A stretch of DNA of 64,000 nt from Chloroflexota bacterium (GTDB taxonomy: Bacteria > Chloroflexota > Dehalococcoidia > Lucifugimonadales > Lucifugimonadaceae). The notes beneath the pieces are model-generated. The model had not been told where the DNA came from, did not search any database, and saw only the letters and a program-made list of their open reading frames with translations. Location of the stretch: contig JABMNN010000061.1 of the NCBI GenBank assembly GCA_013204545.1, forward strand, positions 18,831 to 82,830. Direction: 5' to 3'. This document shows positions 60,826 through 64,000 of the stretch, piece after piece. Numbering within the stretch: the first letter of the stretch is position 1; each line of letters begins with the position of its first letter. A program made the translations under genes and the position numbers.

Positions 60826-62655
60826 TTATGCCCGCCCTGTCATTACTCTTCGAAGATTCTCGTTCGGCAGGAGCGATTGATTCAAAAGCTCCTGTGCTTC
60901 CTCACCTTCCAACTCCCCAAATCGTTCGGTTTGCAGTTTTTTGATACCCCGAAAGTGCCGTTCTCTCAACCGCATCACACACTGAGTGACATCCGCGACA
61001 TACCGGGCTTGATCCGACGGAGGTAGCTCACGTTCCACAAGGCGATGTGCTTTTTCCGTTAATTCATCACCGAGTTCGTGCGAAATTTCGTCGAGTGTAG
61101 ATGAGGATTGCCATGCAGTAAACAAGGCCCTATTGTCGGTCTCGTGCAGAAACTCGGGTGGCATTGCCAACGCAAATTCCCGTAGATCCTCTCTCTGCAG
61201 CACTAGAGTAAGAAGATGCTCTTCAAGGGGATCACCTCCGGAACTACCAAGCACCTCGGTAACTTGTTGCGACGAAATTCGTCCCGTATCCACAAATTGC
61301 GACTTGTTTCCCCTTCTCGCAGAAGAGTTACTGCGCGACCGAGAGCGAGACAGTAAACGAGGTTTATCGACTATTGATTTGAGCCTTTGCTCGGTTACAC
61401 CAACCAGTTTCGCTGTAGTCGCCCAATAACGATCCCGGTCGTAGTCGTTCGTCACGTTGTAGATCAGAGGAGCAACACTGTTTGCGAAATCAGCAATACC
61501 TTGACCAGAATCTAAATTATGAAGTTTTGACTTCGCAATGAGCAAATAATCGATCAGTGGCTCTGCAGCGTTCAGTGAAGCTCGCCAGCTATCTGGGTCA
61601 GAACGAATAGCTTCGTCTGGGTCTTTTCCGCCATCCGGACGTGCGACTTTCACTTCGAGTCCTCGACGTCGACCGGTACTGAGTTCAGCAGTTACGCCCT
61701 CAAGTGCCCGCATCGTCGCAGCCTCACCAGCGGCGTCAGAATCAAGGCACAGAACAATCGTTCCCGTGCCCCCAGCTGTTGCGTGTCGAGAGAGAGAATC
61801 CAATTGCAGGCCGGTTACCGCTGTCCCCATCGAAGCGACAACATTGGTGAAGCCGTGTTCGTGAGCAGCGATTACGTCCATGTAACCCTCAACGACTACC
61901 GCTTCGTTCGACGCCCGAATCGACTCAGCGGCCCAGTTCAAGCCATATAAAGTCGAGGATTTGTCGAACGCATCGGTTTGAGGTGTATTTAGGTACTTTG
62001 GTTCTGAACCATCAAGTGTTCGAGCTCCAAAGCCAATGATTCGGTCGCGAGCATCACGAATCTCTATCGTGAGCCGTCCCGTGAACATGTCTCGCCAAGA
62101 ACCATCGTGCTTGCGTGTGATCAACCCTGCGTCACGTGCAGTTCGCGCTTGAACGTTTTTCGTCCGCAGGTGCCCTGAAAGAGTTTCCATCCCACTGGGA
62201 GCGAGACCTAGTCCACGGCGAACCGCAGTTTCAATGTCTATTCCCCTGTCAGTCAGGTATTTGAGAGTTTCTTCGCCAATAGGAGCTCTCAATCTCGAAA
62301 GAAAGTATTCCGAGGCGATTTCGTTAGCTTCAATAAGACCTGTGATTGGCTTCTTGCGGGGCTCGTTCTTGCGCTCTTCAACCTTGATCCCGGCGCGATT
62401 CGCCAGATTCTCAAGAGCTTCAACGAACGACATGTTTTCCTTCTTCATCATGAAGGAAATAACGTCGCCCCCCTCAGCGCAGGACCCAAAGCATCGCCAA
62501 CTGCCAGATTCGGGGTAAATCACAAATGATGGCGAACGTTCAGAGTGGAATGGACAGAGAGCTTTAGGTTGGCGCGACGAAGTATCCAAGTCGACATAAT
62601 CTGAGATGACTTGAACGATATCGGACCGGCTTTTTACCTCGTCTACTAGCGCCAT
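60826..62655 (-). CDS. dnaG: DNA primase
   Basis: [80 protein letters not shown]. Confidence 0.96.
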   Translation of the reverse strand: MALVDEVKSRSDIVQVISDYVDLDTSSRQPKALCPFHSERSPSFVIYPESGSWRCFGSCAEGGDVISFMMKKENMSFVEALENLANRAGIKVEERKNEPRKKPITGLIEANEIASEYFLSRLRAPIGEETLKYLTDRGIDIETAVRRGLGLAPSGMETLSGHLRTKNVQARTARDAGLITRKHDGSWRDMFTGRLTIEIRDARDRIIGFGARTLDGSEPKYLNTPQTDAFDKSSTLYGLNWAAESIRASNEAVVVEGYMDVIAAHEHGFTNVVASMGTAVTGLQLDSLSRHATAGGTGTIVLCLDSDAAGEAATMRALEGVTAELSTGRRRGLEVKVARPDGGKDPDEAIRSDPDSWRASLNAAEPLIDYLLIAKSKLHNLDSGQGIADFANSVAPLIYNVTNDYDRDRYWATTAKLVGVTEQRLKSIVDKPRLLSRSRSRSNSSARRGNKSQFVDTGRISSQQVTEVLGSSGGDPLEEHLLTLVLQREDLREFALAMPPEFLHETDNRALFTAWQSSSTLDEISHELGDELTEKAHRLVERELPPSDQARYVADVTQCVMRLRERHFRGIKKLQTERFGELEGEEAQELLNQSLLPNENLRRVMTGRA

Positions 62656-62827
62656 ATCTTAAACTCTGCGCACTCTATTGAGATACGTCTACAAACTCCT
62701 AAAGTCGATGCTACGCCTCAATCAGGAGCTCAGATTCCACACGGATTCGGATAGGTAGAACTGCTCCGAAAGTATACGGGCAGGATTTTCCCAGCGGCAC
62801 TTTAACTGGGGTAATTTCGTACCATTT

Positions 62828-63961
62828 CTAGATCCGACCCTGAAACACACCGGCGCTAAGCCCCGGCTTTATTTGTTCAGCCATCATCATGGCAAAGTTG
62901 TCGGTCATCCCGCACACGAAGTCTGCTGCCGCTTGCTCAGCGGACCCCGAAAGTTCACGCAGCCACGCGGGGATCGATTCGGGTTTGCGACTGAAGTGTT
63001 CATATAACACTCCGACGATCGCTGCAGCCTTACGCCCTTCAACCGATGCACTGATCGGGTGATAGAAGCGTTCGAACATAAATACCCTGAGATCAGTAAC
63101 AATTTTGCCAAGTTCTGGAGACATTCGAACCCATGGGCTACCGCCAATTTCACCTTCGGAGTTTTCTGAGCCCTCAACTTCAATTTCTCCTGTGCAATCC
63201 CACGAAGACTGTATGACATCTCGCACAACAACATCGACTCGCTGAGAGTGCCTGATACCCAGAGCCTCAACAGCTTCGGATGGTAAATCTTCAATCTTGA
63301 TGTAGTCGGACCGCAATGCATCGAGGATGTCGTGCGCAAGATACGCAAGTGCGTCTGAAATTCTGACGATTTGAGCCTCTAGCGATAGGTTTATCACTGC
63401 TTCTTTTGAAAGGAATGAACCCTCAGGCTTCGAGTGATTGCGAATTCCGTCGATCACGTGTTCGGTCAGATTCAGCCCCTTGCCATCCTTTTCAAGCTCA
63501 GTAACTAGCCTTACAGAGTGACGACTGTGGTGGAATCCACCGGCAAGCATCTGATTCAACACACTCTCACCGATGTGGCCAAAGGGAGTGTGCCCAAGAT
63601 CGTGTCCGAGGCCTATTGCTTCAACTAGATCCTCATTCAAGTTCAACCCACGAGCGATTGAACGCCCTACTTGCGACACCTCAATGACATGCGTTAGTCG
63701 TGTCGTGAAATGATCTCCCTGAGGTGCGACAAATACCTGGCTTTTGTGCTTTAGCCTGCGGAATGAGTTGGTATGTATAACTCGATCCCGATCACGCTGG
63801 AACTCAGTTCTCGTTTCTGAGGGAACCTCGGGAATGGCTCTAACCGATTCAACTGATCTCGAAGCGAAGGGCGATAAAAGCTCTTCACGTTGTTCTAAGC
63901 GCGCACGCACTGAACTTAGGTCGGGATTCTTTTTTCTAGGGATAGTGTCCATCAACTTCAA
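62828..63961 (-). CDS. dgt: deoxyguanosinetriphosphate triphosphohydrolase-like protein
   Basis: FQRDRDRVIHTNSFRRLKHKSQVFVAPQGDHFTTRLTHVIEVSQVGRSIARGLNLNEDLVEAIGLGHDLGHTPFGHIGE. Confidence 0.94.
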   Translation of the reverse strand: MKLMDTIPRKKNPDLSSVRARLEQREELLSPFASRSVESVRAIPEVPSETRTEFQRDRDRVIHTNSFRRLKHKSQVFVAPQGDHFTTRLTHVIEVSQVGRSIARGLNLNEDLVEAIGLGHDLGHTPFGHIGESVLNQMLAGGFHHSRHSVRLVTELEKDGKGLNLTEHVIDGIRNHSKPEGSFLSKEAVINLSLEAQIVRISDALAYLAHDILDALRSDYIKIEDLPSEAVEALGIRHSQRVDVVVRDVIQSSWDCTGEIEVEGSENSEGEIGGSPWVRMSPELGKIVTDLRVFMFERFYHPISASVEGRKAAAIVGVLYEHFSRKPESIPAWLRELSGSAEQAAADFVCGMTDNFAMMMAEQIKPGLSAGVFQGRI

Positions 63962-64000
63962 GACTATATGCGGAGTCTATTTCGGTCACCTGTCGTATAC

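Noticed and set aside
1-64000. CRISPR arrays, rRNA, tRNA, IS elements, prophage
   Set aside because: No repeat-spacer pattern, no transposase/integrase-like ORF and no recognisable rRNA or tRNA sequence found by reading; a tRNAscan/Infernal run would be needed for certainty.

Overview
The window looks like ordinary chromosomal DNA from a bacterium with a SAR202/Dehalococcoidia-like (Chloroflexota) gene complement. That lineage call is an inference from gene content only. I saw no rRNA, tRNA, CRISPR array, prophage or transposase. Recognisable genes: a partial malate/lactate dehydrogenase-family gene, a DUF2089/SHOCT/LiaF-like envelope-stress operon, SDR, gamma-glutamyltransferase, MlrC-type M81 peptidase, MMPL transporter, a tandem-duplicated trypsin-like lipoprotein, DsbA-VKOR, sulfatase, aldo/keto reductase, two orphan histidine kinases, mfd, proBA, ABC-F, UxuA-like, DUF362, amidohydrolase, phytanoyl-CoA dioxygenase, archaeal-type methionine aminopeptidase, DapA family, ornithine cyclodeaminase, a T-box leader plus ileS, BrkB, methyl-THF/pterin C1 genes, a TrkA/USP cluster, pheA, rpoD, dnaG and dgt. 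Two observations stand out. (1) The DsbA-like gene at 14109-14813 has an in-frame TGA exactly at the first position of its CxxC motif. A perfect 7-bp hairpin with a GG-containing loop starts 16 nt after the TGA, so this is a strong candidate selenocysteine (UxxC) DsbA, directly overlapping a VKOR gene. (2) A near-leaderless 35-aa poly-cysteine ORF at 38051-38158 is followed by an intrinsic terminator. The 5' arm of that terminator is exactly complementary (8 nt) to a segment inside the ORF, which resembles a cysteine attenuator, with a RiPP-like precursor as the alternative. All other calls are by reading translated sequence; no searches were run.
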